Assembly (NCBI RefSeq): GCF_004364585.1
Contig: NZ_SOAN01000001.1
Coordinates: 124,001 to 188,000, forward strand
Reading direction: 5' to 3'
From: Nesterenkonia aurantiaca
GTDB taxonomy: Bacteria; Actinomycetota; Actinomycetes; Actinomycetales; Micrococcaceae
DNA: 64,000 nt
The stretch's first letter is position 1. The number at the start of each line of letters is the position of its first letter. The position numbers were made by a program, and so were the translations under genes. This document shows positions 26,221 through 35,219 of the stretch, piece by piece. The notes below the pieces were generated by a model. It saw only the letters and a list, made by a program, of their open reading frames with translations, was not told the origin of the DNA and did not search any database.

Positions 26221-27603
26221 TCAGCCCAGCAGCTTCACCGCGAGGTAGGACTGGACCTTGTCCAGCGAGACCCGTTCCTGGGTCATCTCATCGCGGTCCC
26301 GGATGGTGACCGCCTGGTCCTCGAGGGTGTCGAAGTCCACGGTGATGCAGAACGGGGTGCCGATCTCGTCCTGGCGACGGTAGCGGCGCCCGATGGCTCC
26401 GGAATCGTCGAAGTCGATGTTCCAGTGCTGGCGCAGCTGCTGGGCCAGGTCCTGAGAGACCCCGGCCAGCTCGGGCTTCTTCGACAGCGGCAGCACCGCG
26501 GCCTTCACCGGGGCCAGCTTCGGGTGCAGCTTGAGCACGGTGCGGGTGTCCACCCCGCCCTTGGTGTTCGGCGCCTCGTCCTCGGTGTAGGCGTCGACCA
26601 GGAACGCCATCATGGCGCGGGTCAGGCCGAAGGAGGGCTCGATCACGTAGGGGGTGTAGCGGGTGCCGCTGGCCTGGTCGAAGTACTGCAGCTTCGCGCC
26701 GGAGGCCTCGGTGTGGGAGTTCAGGTCATAGTCGGTGCGGTTGGCCACGCCCATCAGCTCGCCCCATGCGGAGCCGGCGAAGTCGAAGCGGTATTCCAGG
26801 TCGATGGTGCCGGCGGAGTAGTGCGCGCGGTCGTCCTCGGGCACGTCGAACTTGCGCAGGTTCTCCGGGTTCAGACCCAGATCGGTGAACCAGTTGTAGC
26901 AGGCGTCGACCCAGTGCTTGAACCACTCGTCGGCCTCATCCGGGTGGGTGAAGTACTCGATCTCCATCTGCTCGAACTCGCGGGTGCGGAAGATGAAGTT
27001 GCCGGGGGTGATCTCGTTGCGGAAGGCCTTGCCGATCTGCCCGATGCCGAAGGGCGGCTTCTTTCGGGCCGAGGTCACCACGTTGTTGAAGTTCACGAAG
27101 ATGCCCTGGGCGGTCTCGGGGCGCATGTAGTGCAGCCCCTCCTGGTCATCCACCGGGCCCAGGAAGGTCTTCATCAGGCCGGAGAACTGCTGCGGCTCGG
27201 TCCACTTGCCGGGCTGGCCGGTCTCGGGGTCGCGGATATCGGCGAGGCCGTTCTCCGGCGGGTGCCCGTGCTTGGCCTCATAGGCCTCGATCAGGTGATC
27301 GGCGCGGTAGCGGCGGTGGGTGTGCAGCGACTCGACCAGCGGGTCGGAGAACGTCTTGACGTGGCCCGAGGCGTGCCACACGGCCTGCGGCAGGATGATC
27401 GCGGAGTCCAGACCGACCATGTCGCCGCGGCCGCGGATGAAGGTCTGCCACCATTCGGCCTTGATGTTGTCCTTGAGCTCCGTCCCGAGGGGTCCGTAGT
27501 CCCAGGCAGAGCGGGTGCCGCCGTAGATCTCTCCCGACTGGAACACGAAGCCGCGGCGCTTCGCCAGGGAGATGACTTTGTCGAGTGCGGTCTCTTTGGC
27601 CAT
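26221..27603 (-). CDS. glyS: Glycine--tRNA ligase (dimeric, alpha2 type)
   Basis: 460 residues, class II synthetase of the eukaryote/archaea-like alpha2 type used by actinobacteria. Visible: N-terminal [19 protein letters not shown], motif-2 region [13 protein letters not shown] with [22 protein letters not shown], motif 3 in [18 protein letters not shown], and the anticodon-binding domain at the C-terminus ([13 protein letters not shown]). It charges tRNA-Gly. An AGGTG about 9 bases before the ATG is the likely ribosome-binding site. Confidence 0.96.
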   Translation of the reverse strand: MAKETALDKVISLAKRRGFVFQSGEIYGGTRSAWDYGPLGTELKDNIKAEWWQTFIRGRGDMVGLDSAIILPQAVWHASGHVKTFSDPLVESLHTHRRYRADHLIEAYEAKHGHPPENGLADIRDPETGQPGKWTEPQQFSGLMKTFLGPVDDQEGLHYMRPETAQGIFVNFNNVVTSARKKPPFGIGQIGKAFRNEITPGNFIFRTREFEQMEIEYFTHPDEADEWFKHWVDACYNWFTDLGLNPENLRKFDVPEDDRAHYSAGTIDLEYRFDFAGSAWGELMGVANRTDYDLNSHTEASGAKLQYFDQASGTRYTPYVIEPSFGLTRAMMAFLVDAYTEDEAPNTKGGVDTRTVLKLHPKLAPVKAAVLPLSKKPELAGVSQDLAQQLRQHWNIDFDDSGAIGRRYRRQDEIGTPFCITVDFDTLEDQAVTIRDRDEMTQERVSLDKVQSYLAVKLLG

Positions 27604-27709
27604 GTGGCAGATACACCTCAGGTAGAACGGGGATGAACACAGATTGCGTCAGCTTATCGCGCGCACGCACCGGGCTCGAATACGGCTCGGTCGCCGGACC
27701 GCAGACCCC

Positions 27710-27806
27710 GGCCTCAGCCTCGGCCCCAGCCCCAGGCTCAGCCTCAGCCTCGGCCCCAGCCCCAGGCTCAGCCTCAGCCTCGACCTCAGGCTCAGCCTCA
27801 GGACCT
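27710..27806. repeat. Low-complexity tandem repeat, 30-base unit
   Basis: A 30-base unit beginning CGGCCCCAGCCCCAGGCTCA occurs twice exactly (27721-27750 and 27751-27780) and is flanked by decayed copies built from CAGCCT and GGCTCAG. It fills the gap between the DMT transporter stop and glyS. No spacer structure, so it is not a CRISPR array; replication slippage is the simple explanation. Confidence 0.75.
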
Positions 27807-28807
27807 CAGGCTCGGGACTTCGGCCCGGGGCGGCCGCGCAGGATGTCCGGCAGCGAGGCCAGGACCACCGCGAGCAGGGTCAGCCCGGTCCCCAGCACGG
27901 TCGCGGTGGTGACCAGCGAGCCGGGGGTGGGCAGCAGCACGTCGAGCAGCAGCGAGCCCAGCAGCTGCCCGGCGATCATGCCCATCGCCGCGATCAGCAC
28001 CCCGACCCGGGTGACCAGCAGCGCACCCAGGGCGATGAAGATGATCCCCAGCGGTCCGCCCAGGTAGTGCCACCAGGTCAGCGACAGCGCCGGATCCACC
28101 CCGCTGACCACCGCCTTGCCCGCCCAGACCAGCAGCAGGAACAGCGTGCCCGCGAGGAAGTTGAACAGCGTCCCCGGGGCCGGGGACTGGTAGGCCGCCG
28201 AATGCCGGCCGTTGATCGCCTGCTGTGCCGCCTGCAGGAAGCCACCGGAGAGCGGCAGCAGCACCAGGGCGAGCCAGGCGGGTCCCTGCCCGGAGGCCAC
28301 CAGCTGTGGGGAGACCGCCCAGAGCACCGCCAGCACGGTCAGCGCAGCACCGCCGACCCGGAACGGGTTCAGCCGCATCCGTCCGGCGGGTCCCAGCCCG
28401 ATCCGGTCCCAGAGCAGCCCGCCCAGGGTCTGCCCGGTGACCACCGCCACGGTGAACACCGCGACCCCGATGAGCCCGATGCTCAGCGTCTGGGTGAGCA
28501 CGAAATAGGCGCCCACGCAGCCGGCCAGGAAGTACCACCAGCGGATCCGCCCCTCGCGCACCGCCGGGGCGACCCGACCGAGTGCCCGCCTTCCGCGGCC
28601 GGTGCCGAAGGTCACCAGCAGCAAGATGACGCTGCCCACACTGAAGCTGATGGTCGCGGCGAGGACCGGGTCGCCGATCTCTGTGGTCAGCGCAGCATTG
28701 ACCCGGCCCTGGGCGGGGATCGCCGCACCCGAGGCGAGCATCAGCAGCAGCAGAAAGACCCAGACCAGCGGGGAGCGGGGGGCCGCTGCGGTGTAGGCAG
28801 AACTCAT
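27806..28807 (-). CDS. DMT-superfamily transporter (DUF606/YdcZ repeat)
   Basis: 333 residues with about ten hydrophobic helices in two homologous halves. Segments such as PAQGRVNAALTTEIGDPVLAATISFSVGS (first half) and LSGGFLQAAQQAINGRHSAA (second half) match the YdcZ/DUF606 branch of the drug/metabolite transporters. Start taken as the ATG at 28807, which begins just before the first helix; upstream in-frame codons would overlap the S4 gene on the other strand. Substrate is unknown. Confidence 0.88.
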   Translation of the reverse strand: MSSAYTAAAPRSPLVWVFLLLLMLASGAAIPAQGRVNAALTTEIGDPVLAATISFSVGSVILLLVTFGTGRGRRALGRVAPAVREGRIRWWYFLAGCVGAYFVLTQTLSIGLIGVAVFTVAVVTGQTLGGLLWDRIGLGPAGRMRLNPFRVGGAALTVLAVLWAVSPQLVASGQGPAWLALVLLPLSGGFLQAAQQAINGRHSAAYQSPAPGTLFNFLAGTLFLLLVWAGKAVVSGVDPALSLTWWHYLGGPLGIIFIALGALLVTRVGVLIAAMGMIAGQLLGSLLLDVLLPTPGSLVTTATVLGTGLTLLAVVLASLPDILRGRPGPKSRA

Positions 28808-28870
28808 GGGCCTCACTTTAGCCAGAGCCTTGCCCCACGTTTGACCGGAGCGGCATGACAGAATCAGCCC

Positions 28871-29116
28871 ATGAGCCATGAAGTGTCTGAGGTCCCGATC
28901 CGCGATGAGTCCATCCGTCTGGGTCAGCTGTTGAAGCTCGCCGGCGTGGTCGAGAACGGAGCGATCGCCCGCGAGGTGATCGACTCCTCCGGCGTCCGGG
29001 TCGACGGCGAGGTGGAGACCCGCCGCGGTGCCCAGATCAAGCGTGGACAGCTCGTGGAGTTCAACGGCGAGCCCTTCGGCCTGCCGGGTGCACGCCTCAT
29101 GCCCGTGGGGGACTGA
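28871..29116 (+). CDS. S4-domain RNA-binding protein (YbcJ-like)
   Basis: 81 residues, one S4 domain: IRLGQLLKLAGVVENGAIAREVID, then GVRVDGEVETRRGAQIKRG. The pattern 'xLGQxLKxAGxVxxGGxAK' is that of the small stand-alone S4 proteins (YbcJ/YaaA type) that bind structured RNA and are often linked to ribosome biogenesis. It is divergent from the DMT transporter with 63 bases between. A 6-bp hairpin begins in its stop codon. Confidence 0.9.
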   Translation: MSHEVSEVPIRDESIRLGQLLKLAGVVENGAIAREVIDSSGVRVDGEVETRRGAQIKRGQLVEFNGEPFGLPGARLMPVGD

Positions 29117-29132
29117 CGGACCTGAATCCGTC
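29115..29132 (+). terminator. Small hairpin at the S4 gene stop
   Basis: GACGGA (29115-29120), loop CCTGAA, TCCGTC (29127-29132). It begins in the stop codon of the S4 gene. Only 6 bp and without a T-run, so a weak candidate. Confidence 0.4.
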
Positions 29133-29219
29133 TCCCTGACACCGCGTGTACAGTGCCTCTAGGAGCCTGGCCCACGCGGGTGCGCCGGGCCTCTCAAGAC
29201 TTTCTTCTGCGAGGTGCCT

Positions 29220-29238
29220 GCCGGTCTCGATGACCGGC
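29220..29238 (+). promoter_or_regulatory. Leader hairpin before the glycosyltransferase operon
   Basis: GCCGGTC (29220-29226), loop TCGAT, GACCGGC (29232-29238), 34 bases before the GTG start of the first glycosyltransferase. It could terminate upstream transcription or sit in the leader of the operon mRNA; sequence alone does not decide. Confidence 0.4.
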
Positions 29239-29272
29239 GCCGGGGGGCTGCGTCTCGCCCTGTGAACTAGGG

Positions 29273-30358
29273 GTGCGGTTGCGCATTTGCATCATCGCTT
29301 CGAGCCAGTTTCCCATCCGGGAACCCTTCGCCGGGGGGCTCGAGGCTTTTACCCACACGGTGGCCAAGAAGCTCATCAGCAGGGGTCATTCGGTGACCCT
29401 GTTCGCCGCAGGCGGCAGCGACCCGGAACTGGGCGCTCAGATGCTCCTGCCCGAGCGTCTGGAGCTCACCGCCGCCGCCCGCTCTGACGTCGGCGCGATG
29501 CCGGTGGCCTGGATGCAGCAGCATCACGCCTACCTGGGTCTGATGCTGCGCCTGGCCGAGTCCAGGGACTTCGACGTGATCCACAACAATTCGCTGCACC
29601 ACCTCCCGGTGGCCCTCTCGGCGCTGGTGCCGACGCCGGTGCTCACCACCCTGCATACTCCCCCGACCCCCTGGCTGGAATCGGCGATGAGCTACGCCGC
29701 ACCCTCCTCGGTGTTCACCGCGGTGAGCTCGGCCACTGCCAAGGCCTGGGCGGGCTCCGTCACGGCCAGCGTGATCCCCAACGGGGTCGATACCGACGTA
29801 TGGCATCCGGGGCCCGGCGGCAACGACTGTGTCTGGACCGGACGCATGGTGCCCGAGAAGGCCCCGCACCTGGCCATCGACGCCGCGCGCGCCGCAGGTC
29901 GCAGCATCGCCCTCGCGGGACCCATCCTGGACCGCAGCTACTTCGAGGAGCAGGTACAGCCCCGGCTCGGCGATGACGCGGTATACGTGGGGCATCTGCG
30001 CCACACCGAACTGGTCGAGCTCGTCGGCTCCTCCGCGGTGGCCGTGGTGAGCTCCCAGTGGGACGAGCCCTATGGCCTTGTCGCCGCCGAGGCGATGTCC
30101 TGCGGGACACCTGTGGCGGCATTCCCGCGCGGCGGACTGGTCGAGATCGTCACCGAATCCTCCGGCGCTCTCGCCGCAGACGGCTCCGTAGCCGCCCTCG
30201 CCGAGGCGATCGCTCGGGCCGCTCGCTGTGATCGCACCCCGGTGCGCCAGCGCGCCGAGGGCGATCTCTCGCTGGAACGCATGGTCGACGACTACGAGCG
30301 GCTCTACGCCCAGATGGCCATGGAACCCGCCACCCAGTCCACCGGCCCCGCCCGATGA
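29273..30358 (+). CDS. Glycosyltransferase family 4 (GT-B)
   Basis: 361 residues from GTG at 29273. Opens with RICIIASSQFPIREPFAGGLEAFTHTVAKKL, the N-terminal nucleotide-fold segment of GT4 enzymes with the Gly pair that contacts the acceptor side. The C-terminal half has VIPNGVDTDVWHP, WTGRMVPEKAPHLAID and the E-x7-E donor motif in DEPYGLVAAEAMSCGTPV. It transfers a sugar from an activated nucleotide donor; sugar and acceptor are unknown. First of four glycosyltransferase genes, each overlapping the next by four bases. Confidence 0.92.
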   Translation: MRLRICIIASSQFPIREPFAGGLEAFTHTVAKKLISRGHSVTLFAAGGSDPELGAQMLLPERLELTAAARSDVGAMPVAWMQQHHAYLGLMLRLAESRDFDVIHNNSLHHLPVALSALVPTPVLTTLHTPPTPWLESAMSYAAPSSVFTAVSSATAKAWAGSVTASVIPNGVDTDVWHPGPGGNDCVWTGRMVPEKAPHLAIDAARAAGRSIALAGPILDRSYFEEQVQPRLGDDAVYVGHLRHTELVELVGSSAVAVVSSQWDEPYGLVAAEAMSCGTPVAAFPRGGLVEIVTESSGALAADGSVAALAEAIARAARCDRTPVRQRAEGDLSLERMVDDYERLYAQMAMEPATQSTGPAR

Positions 30359-31416
30359 TCGGCTGGTACATCCACCACCAGGGCCGCGGACACCTGCACC
30401 GGGCCACTGCGGTGGCCCAGGCCGCCGCACTGCGGGGGGTGCAGATCACCGGGCTCTCCTCGCTGCCCCAACCCGCGGACTGGCCGGCCGGAGCCGGCTG
30501 GGTCCAGCTGGAACGCGATGACACCGCCGAGCGCGGCGGGTTCCGCGACCCCACCGCGTCCGACGCGCTGCACTGGGCGCCGGTGCACCACCCCGGGCTG
30601 CGCCGGCGCAGCGCAGAACTCTCAAGCTGGATCGATCGGGCTGTCCCCAAGCTGCTCGTGGCGGATGTCTCGGTGGAGATCGCGCTGCTGGCCCGGCTCC
30701 ATGGGATCCCGGTGATCACCGTGGCGCTGCCCGGAGACCGCACGGACCCCACGCACCGGCTCGGCTACGAGATCTCCGCCGCAGTGGTGGGGATGTGGCC
30801 CGCGCAGGCCGCCGAGATCTTCGCCGGGGCACCGGAGGTCCGTGCGCTGGGCGGGCTCTCCCGCTTCTCCCCGGAACCCCCGAGATCGAACCAGCCCGGC
30901 ACAGCCGAGAGCGAGCCTGCGGATCGGCAGCTCGAGATCCTGGTGCTCAGCGGAGGCGGAGGCGGTGCCGTCAGCGAGGCTGCCATCGGGCAGCTGCGCC
31001 GGACCCTGCCGCAGGCGCGGCTGAGCATCCTGGGCGGCGAGTCCTCCTGGAGGGAGGACCCCTGGCCGCTGTTGACCCGCGCCGACCTGGTGCTCGCCGC
31101 CGCCGGCCAGAACTCCATCGCCGAGGTCGCCGCCAGCCGGACCCCCGCGCTGGTCACCGCGCTGGACCGCCCGCACCAGGAACAGACCCATATGCTCGCC
31201 GCTCTTGAACGGGGCCCGTGGCCGGCGCTGCGCACCCCCGATCCAGCCGACGACGCCGGCTGGGACCAGGCCGTGGCGCGGGCCTTGAGCCTCGACGGCG
31301 CGGACTGGGCCAGCTGGTGCGACGGCGCGGCGGCGGAGCGGTTCGCCGAGCTGCTGGCCTCCATGCCGACCCTGCAGACGCCGGACCCGACCCGCCTCAC
31401 CGGGGCGACCCGATGA
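30355..31416 (+). CDS. MurG-like (GT28-type) glycosyltransferase
   Basis: 353 residues. The N-terminus MIGWYIHHQGRGHLHRATAVAQ shows the G-x-GH-x-x-R glycosyltransferase motif of the MurG/GT28 group. The C-terminal donor half has LVLSGGGGGAV, then DLVLAAAGQNSIAEVAASRTPALVTALDRPHQEQTHMLAALE, typical of the GT28 C-terminal domain (Gly-x-Asn-Ser, then Pro-His-x-x-Gln). No membrane helix. Start ATGA overlaps the previous stop. It is probably in one complex or pathway with its three neighbours. Confidence 0.85.
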   Translation: MIGWYIHHQGRGHLHRATAVAQAAALRGVQITGLSSLPQPADWPAGAGWVQLERDDTAERGGFRDPTASDALHWAPVHHPGLRRRSAELSSWIDRAVPKLLVADVSVEIALLARLHGIPVITVALPGDRTDPTHRLGYEISAAVVGMWPAQAAEIFAGAPEVRALGGLSRFSPEPPRSNQPGTAESEPADRQLEILVLSGGGGGAVSEAAIGQLRRTLPQARLSILGGESSWREDPWPLLTRADLVLAAAGQNSIAEVAASRTPALVTALDRPHQEQTHMLAALERGPWPALRTPDPADDAGWDQAVARALSLDGADWASWCDGAAAERFAELLASMPTLQTPDPTRLTGATR

Positions 31417-32408
31417 TCCGATCAAGCACGTCCACCTCTTCCCACCCCTCCCGCCAGACAAGCCAGACCAGCCCGTCCGAGCAGACCAGCCCGCCAGGCC
31501 AGACCGGTCCGCGCGCCGTCGTGATCACAGCTGTGCACGAGCGTGGCGTCCATCTGCGTCGTCAGCGCGCCGCGCTCGCACTCAGCGATCAGGCCCCGAT
31601 CACGCATGTGGTGGTGGCCATGGCAGACCCCGAGATTCTCCGGCGGCTGGCGCCGGACCAGCCCATGAGCACCGATGCTGCGCTGCCCATCGAGGTGCTG
31701 GAGATCCCACGAAGCGCCGGGCGGCTGCCACTGGCCGCAGCCCGCAACGCCGGTGCCTCCCGCGCCCTGGAGAGTCTCGCCGGCCCCGAGGACCTGCTGA
31801 TCTTCCTGGACGTGGACTGCATCCCGGACCCCGGGTTGATCAGCGCCTATCTCGACGCCTCGCGTCTGAGGCCGGAGGATCTGCTCTGCGGGCCGGTGGC
31901 GTATCTGCCCGAGCTTCCTGGGGAGACGCTCGACGCGGCCTCGGCGCAGGAGCTCGCCGAATGGGCTGCCCCGCACCCGGCCCGGCCGGCGCCGGAGCCC
32001 GGGGAGATCCGCACCCACGGCGAGCACGCGCTGTTCTGGTCGCTGTCCTTCGCGGTGCGTCGGGAGGTGTGGGAGAAGATCGGCGGCTTCGATGAGGCCT
32101 ATACCGGCTACGGGGCCGAGGACACCGACTTCTCTTGGCGCGCCAGGTCCCACGGGATCGAGCTGACCTGGGTGGGCGGCGCCCGCGCCTTCCATCAGCA
32201 CCACCCGGTCTCACGACCGCCGGTGGAGCACCTCAACGACATTCTGCGCAACGGTGCGCTCTTCGCGGACCGTTGGGGGCACTGGCCGATGGAGGGCTGG
32301 CTGCAGGAGTTCGAACGCCTGGGCCTGGTCCGGCGTGAGGGTGCGGACTGGGTCGCGACCGGAGATGCCCGGCGATCAGCGCAGAACGCGGCTGGAAGCC
32401 CGACGTGA
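31413..32408 (+). CDS. GT2-type glycosyltransferase with galactosyltransferase C-terminal domain
   Basis: 331 residues from ATG 31413 (the frame is open further upstream but overlaps the previous gene; ATGA overlap supports this start). A Ser/Thr/Gln-rich first 30 residues precede a GT-A fold: VVITAVHERGVHLRRQ, metal site in LIFLDVDCIPDPGLI (D-V-D), then GGFDEAYTGYGAEDTDFSWRARS, the Glyco_transf_7C pocket with the catalytic Asp-Glu region. Ends in AFHQHHPVS. Sugar and acceptor unknown. Third gene of the cassette. Confidence 0.88.
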   Translation: MIRSSTSTSSHPSRQTSQTSPSEQTSPPGQTGPRAVVITAVHERGVHLRRQRAALALSDQAPITHVVVAMADPEILRRLAPDQPMSTDAALPIEVLEIPRSAGRLPLAAARNAGASRALESLAGPEDLLIFLDVDCIPDPGLISAYLDASRLRPEDLLCGPVAYLPELPGETLDAASAQELAEWAAPHPARPAPEPGEIRTHGEHALFWSLSFAVRREVWEKIGGFDEAYTGYGAEDTDFSWRARSHGIELTWVGGARAFHQHHPVSRPPVEHLNDILRNGALFADRWGHWPMEGWLQEFERLGLVRREGADWVATGDARRSAQNAAGSPT

Positions 32409-33544
32409 GCATCCGGGTGGCCTCGGTGCCGGCATCCCACGTCTACATCCGTCACCTGGGACACCCGCCGGAACCAGAGCTCGAGGCCGCCCTCGGGGCT
32501 GCACACGCGCCGCCAGCCCCGGTGCACCGGCTGCCGGACCCGCCTTCGCCGAGGGACGACCCGCCCACGGGTGCTCCATGGTGGCCCCCGGCGATGCTGG
32601 ACGCAGCCTGGATCAAGGCGCACGAGTTCGATCTGATGCACATCCACTTCGGCTTCGACGCGCAGACCCCGGAACAGCTGCATGAGGTCTTCGATGCGCT
32701 CGACGCCCGGGGCAGGCCGCTGGTCTATACGGCGCATGATCTGTGGAACCCGCACCAGGAGGATCCGACGCTGCATGATTCCCAGCTCGAGGTGCTCTTC
32801 GCCCGCGCCCGGGAGGTGATCACGCTCAGTGAGCAGGCCGCCGCGGAGATCTGGCGACGCTGGGGCGTGAAGGCGCAGGTGATACCGCACCCACATGTGG
32901 TCGACCTGGACCTGATCAGCGGTTATACAGAGAAGCCACGGCGGCGGACCGATGAGTTCCGACTCGGCATCCACCTGAAGAGCCTGCGGGCCAACATGGT
33001 CGGCGTGGAGGTGCTCGCGGCGGCGATCCAGGCGCTGCGCGAGATTCCGCGCGCGGTGCTCCAGGTGGATCTGCACCGGGATGTCTTCGAGGCGTCGGGA
33101 GCGCGGCACGACGCCGAGCTGGTCGGCTGGCTGCAGCGTCAGGACCCGGAGCTGGTGGAGATGAAGGTCCATGACTTCTACACCGACGCCGAGCTCTTCG
33201 ACTACCTCTCCGGGCTGCACGCCTCGCTGCTGCCCTACAGGTTCGGCACGCATTCCGGATGGATGGAAGCCGCCCACGATCTGGGCACCACGGTGATCGC
33301 CCCGGACGTCGGCTGCTACCACAGCCAGGGAGCCGACTTCCTCTACCGCTGGCAGAGGGGCGCCCTCGACGCGCCGAGTCTGCACCGGGCGGTGCACGCC
33401 GCAGCGGAGTCCAGCACCGCAGACTCCGACACTGCCAAGCCCTGGCTGGCTCCGGCGGCGCGGCTGCACTGGCGGCGCGAGCAGCGGCGAGCCATCGCCG
33501 CCGCCCACGCCGAGGTCTACGCCAGGGCGCTCAGCGGGAGGTGA
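32405..33544 (+). CDS. GT4-like glycosyltransferase (GT-B)
   Basis: 379 residues from GTG 32405 (GTGA overlap with the previous stop). The N-terminal half has LMHIHFGFDAQTPEQL and LVYTAHDLWNPHQ, then VITLSEQAAAEIWRRWGVKAQVIPHPHVVD, the linker region of GT4 enzymes. The C-terminal half has FDYLSGLHASLLPYRFGTHSGWMEAAHDLGTTVIAPDVGCY, where an E replaces the first part of the E-x7-E motif. More divergent than the first cassette gene. Its 3' end overlaps the esterase gene on the other strand by 14 bases. Confidence 0.82.
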   Translation: MSIRVASVPASHVYIRHLGHPPEPELEAALGAAHAPPAPVHRLPDPPSPRDDPPTGAPWWPPAMLDAAWIKAHEFDLMHIHFGFDAQTPEQLHEVFDALDARGRPLVYTAHDLWNPHQEDPTLHDSQLEVLFARAREVITLSEQAAAEIWRRWGVKAQVIPHPHVVDLDLISGYTEKPRRRTDEFRLGIHLKSLRANMVGVEVLAAAIQALREIPRAVLQVDLHRDVFEASGARHDAELVGWLQRQDPELVEMKVHDFYTDAELFDYLSGLHASLLPYRFGTHSGWMEAAHDLGTTVIAPDVGCYHSQGADFLYRWQRGALDAPSLHRAVHAAAESSTADSDTAKPWLAPAARLHWRREQRRAIAAAHAEVYARALSGR

Positions 33545-34190
33545 GCACCGTGTGGGTCAGGAACTCCCCCACGTGGCTGATCTCCTGGGGCACCACGCCA
33601 TGCCCGGCCCCGGCGTAGAGCACCTTGGTCAGCTTCACCGTCTTGGTGGCCCAGCCGTGCGTGTACTCCACATGCTCCGCCGGAATGATCGGGTCCTCCT
33701 GGTCGCGACCCCAGAAGAACGGGACCTTCGCGGCGGCCAGCGCCTCGTCGTCGAAATAGTCCTCGATCCCCTCTCCCCGGGTGGGGTCCACGGCGAAGCC
33801 GGAGAGCCCGACGACGGCGGCGAACTCCTCCGGGCGGCTTCGCAGCAACGAGGTGGCCACCGCCATCCCCATGGAGAATCCGAGCAGGGTCACCGAGCTG
33901 TGCTGGTCCTTGACCGAGGCGATCCACTCCCAGAGGTCCTCCACCGCCTCCCGGGCCGCCGAGGACGAGTAGACCAGCCGCTCCACGTCCAGCTCGAACC
34001 AGGTGTAACCGCCGACCTCCATCTTCACCGGCGCGCGCACCGAGGCGTAGGTGAAGCCGGCGGGCAGGCCGGGAACCAGGCCCATCAGGTCCTGTTCATG
34101 GGAGCCGTAGCCGTGCAGCAGCACCACCAGCGGGGTGTCGGCACGGTCTTCGGGTTCGCGGGACCAGGCGACGTGCGGGGATTCAGACAT
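33531..34190 (-). CDS. Alpha/beta hydrolase, phospholipase/carboxylesterase family
   Basis: 219 residues. Short serine esterase close to the YpfH/carboxylesterase 2 group: LVVLLHGYGSHEQDLMGLV (oxyanion region), nucleophile in LLGFSMGMAVATSLLR (Ser in GFSMG), Asp in GRDQEDPIIPAEH and His in YAGAGHGVV. It has no signal peptide. It would hydrolyse small acyl or carboxyl esters; the natural substrate is unknown. It converges on the glycosyltransferase cassette and is divergent from the SGNH hydrolase. Confidence 0.88.
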   Translation of the reverse strand: MSESPHVAWSREPEDRADTPLVVLLHGYGSHEQDLMGLVPGLPAGFTYASVRAPVKMEVGGYTWFELDVERLVYSSSAAREAVEDLWEWIASVKDQHSSVTLLGFSMGMAVATSLLRSRPEEFAAVVGLSGFAVDPTRGEGIEDYFDDEALAAAKVPFFWGRDQEDPIIPAEHVEYTHGWATKTVKLTKVLYAGAGHGVVPQEISHVGEFLTHTVLTSR

Positions 34191-34285
34191 GAAGAGACCT
34201 TTGCGGGACGAGAAGAATGACAGACCTACTCTAATCAGCCCACGGGTGGATGCGTCGGGCGGGGGTCATCGGAGAGAATGCACCT

Positions 34286-35176
34286 GTGAGCGAAACCGAT
34301 GAGACCCTCGAAACACCTGACCTGCCCGCCGACGCCGGGATTCCAGCGACTCCGCGGCACCCCTGGACCCGCTATGTGGCCCTGGGTGACTCCTTCACCG
34401 AGGGGATCGGGGATCCGGATCAGACCCGACCGGGCTACCACCGCGGCTGGGCAGACCGAGTGGCCGAGGAGCTCGCCCTCGGCGCCGCCGCTGTGGAGGG
34501 ATCGCCTAAATTCTCCTACGCCAATCTGGCGGTGCGCGGAAAGCTGATCGGCCAGATCCGCGATGAGCAGCTCGCCCCCGCGCTGGAGCTGCGACCAGAT
34601 CTGATCACCCTGTGCGCCGGCGGCAATGACGTGATCCGCCCGGGAGGTGACCCGGACGAGACCGCCCGGATCCTGGACACCATGGTGCAGATCCTGAGCA
34701 CCACCGGGGCGACCATCGTGCTGTTCAACGGCCCCGATGTGCGCGAGACCCCGGTGGTCGGCTCGATCCGCGGGAAGGTGGCGATCTTCAATGAGAACGT
34801 GCGCACCATCGCGGCCCGCCACGATGCCCTGGTCGCCGACATGTGGTCCCTGCGCGAGCTGACCCGCCCCGAGATGTGGGACGAGGACCGGCTGCACTTC
34901 TCCGCGCTGGGCCACCACACCATCGCCCGCATGGTGCTGGACACGATGAACGTCGAGCACGATCTCGAGCCCTCTGAGCCGCGACCTGTCCCGGTGCAGA
35001 GCTGGCGTGCCGCGCGGGTGGGCGACGCCGTCTGGGCGCGACACCACCTCTTCCCCTGGGCGGTCCGGCGGCTGCGCGGACGGTCCTCCGGAGATGGGAT
35101 CCACGCGAAGCGACCGACATTCGAGCCGCTCTTCGGAGGCTCCATGCCCCCGGGCGGCGGCGCCGCAGACGCCTGA
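34286..35176 (+). CDS. SGNH/GDSL-type hydrolase
   Basis: 296 residues from GTG 34286, chosen for the GGAGAG ten bases upstream; an in-frame ATG at 34250 is the alternative. Blocks of the SGNH family: I YVALGDSFTEGIGD (Ser), II NLAVRGKLIGQI (Gly), III LCAGGNDVIRPGG (Asn), V DRLHFSALGHHTIA (Asp and His). The last ~70 residues (WRAARVGDAVWARHHLFPWAVRRL) are a basic extension common in actinobacterial members. Esterase or lipase activity is likely; substrate unknown, and there is no signal peptide. Confidence 0.9.
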   Translation: MSETDETLETPDLPADAGIPATPRHPWTRYVALGDSFTEGIGDPDQTRPGYHRGWADRVAEELALGAAAVEGSPKFSYANLAVRGKLIGQIRDEQLAPALELRPDLITLCAGGNDVIRPGGDPDETARILDTMVQILSTTGATIVLFNGPDVRETPVVGSIRGKVAIFNENVRTIAARHDALVADMWSLRELTRPEMWDEDRLHFSALGHHTIARMVLDTMNVEHDLEPSEPRPVPVQSWRAARVGDAVWARHHLFPWAVRRLRGRSSGDGIHAKRPTFEPLFGGSMPPGGGAADA

Positions 35177-35190
35177 GCCGGGGCCGCGGG

Positions 35191-35213
35191 CTGCGCCCTT
35201 GGCGGGCGCGCAG
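35191..35213. terminator. Hairpin between SGNH hydrolase and ABC permease genes
   Basis: CTGCGCCC (35191-35198) pairs with GGGCGCGCAG (35204-35213) with one bulged base. It separates two converging genes, so a shared terminator is likely. Confidence 0.55.
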
Positions 35214-35219
35214 TACAGC

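Noticed and set aside
27710-27806. CRISPR-like or coding repeat
   Set aside because: Head-to-tail low-complexity units with no spacers; the plus-strand frame through it gives only an Ala/Ser/Pro run.
29117-29272. Possible tRNA or small RNA gene between the S4 gene and the glycosyltransferases
   Set aside because: Several short hairpins but no cloverleaf, no T-loop GTTCRANNC and no CCA-compatible acceptor stem could be found.
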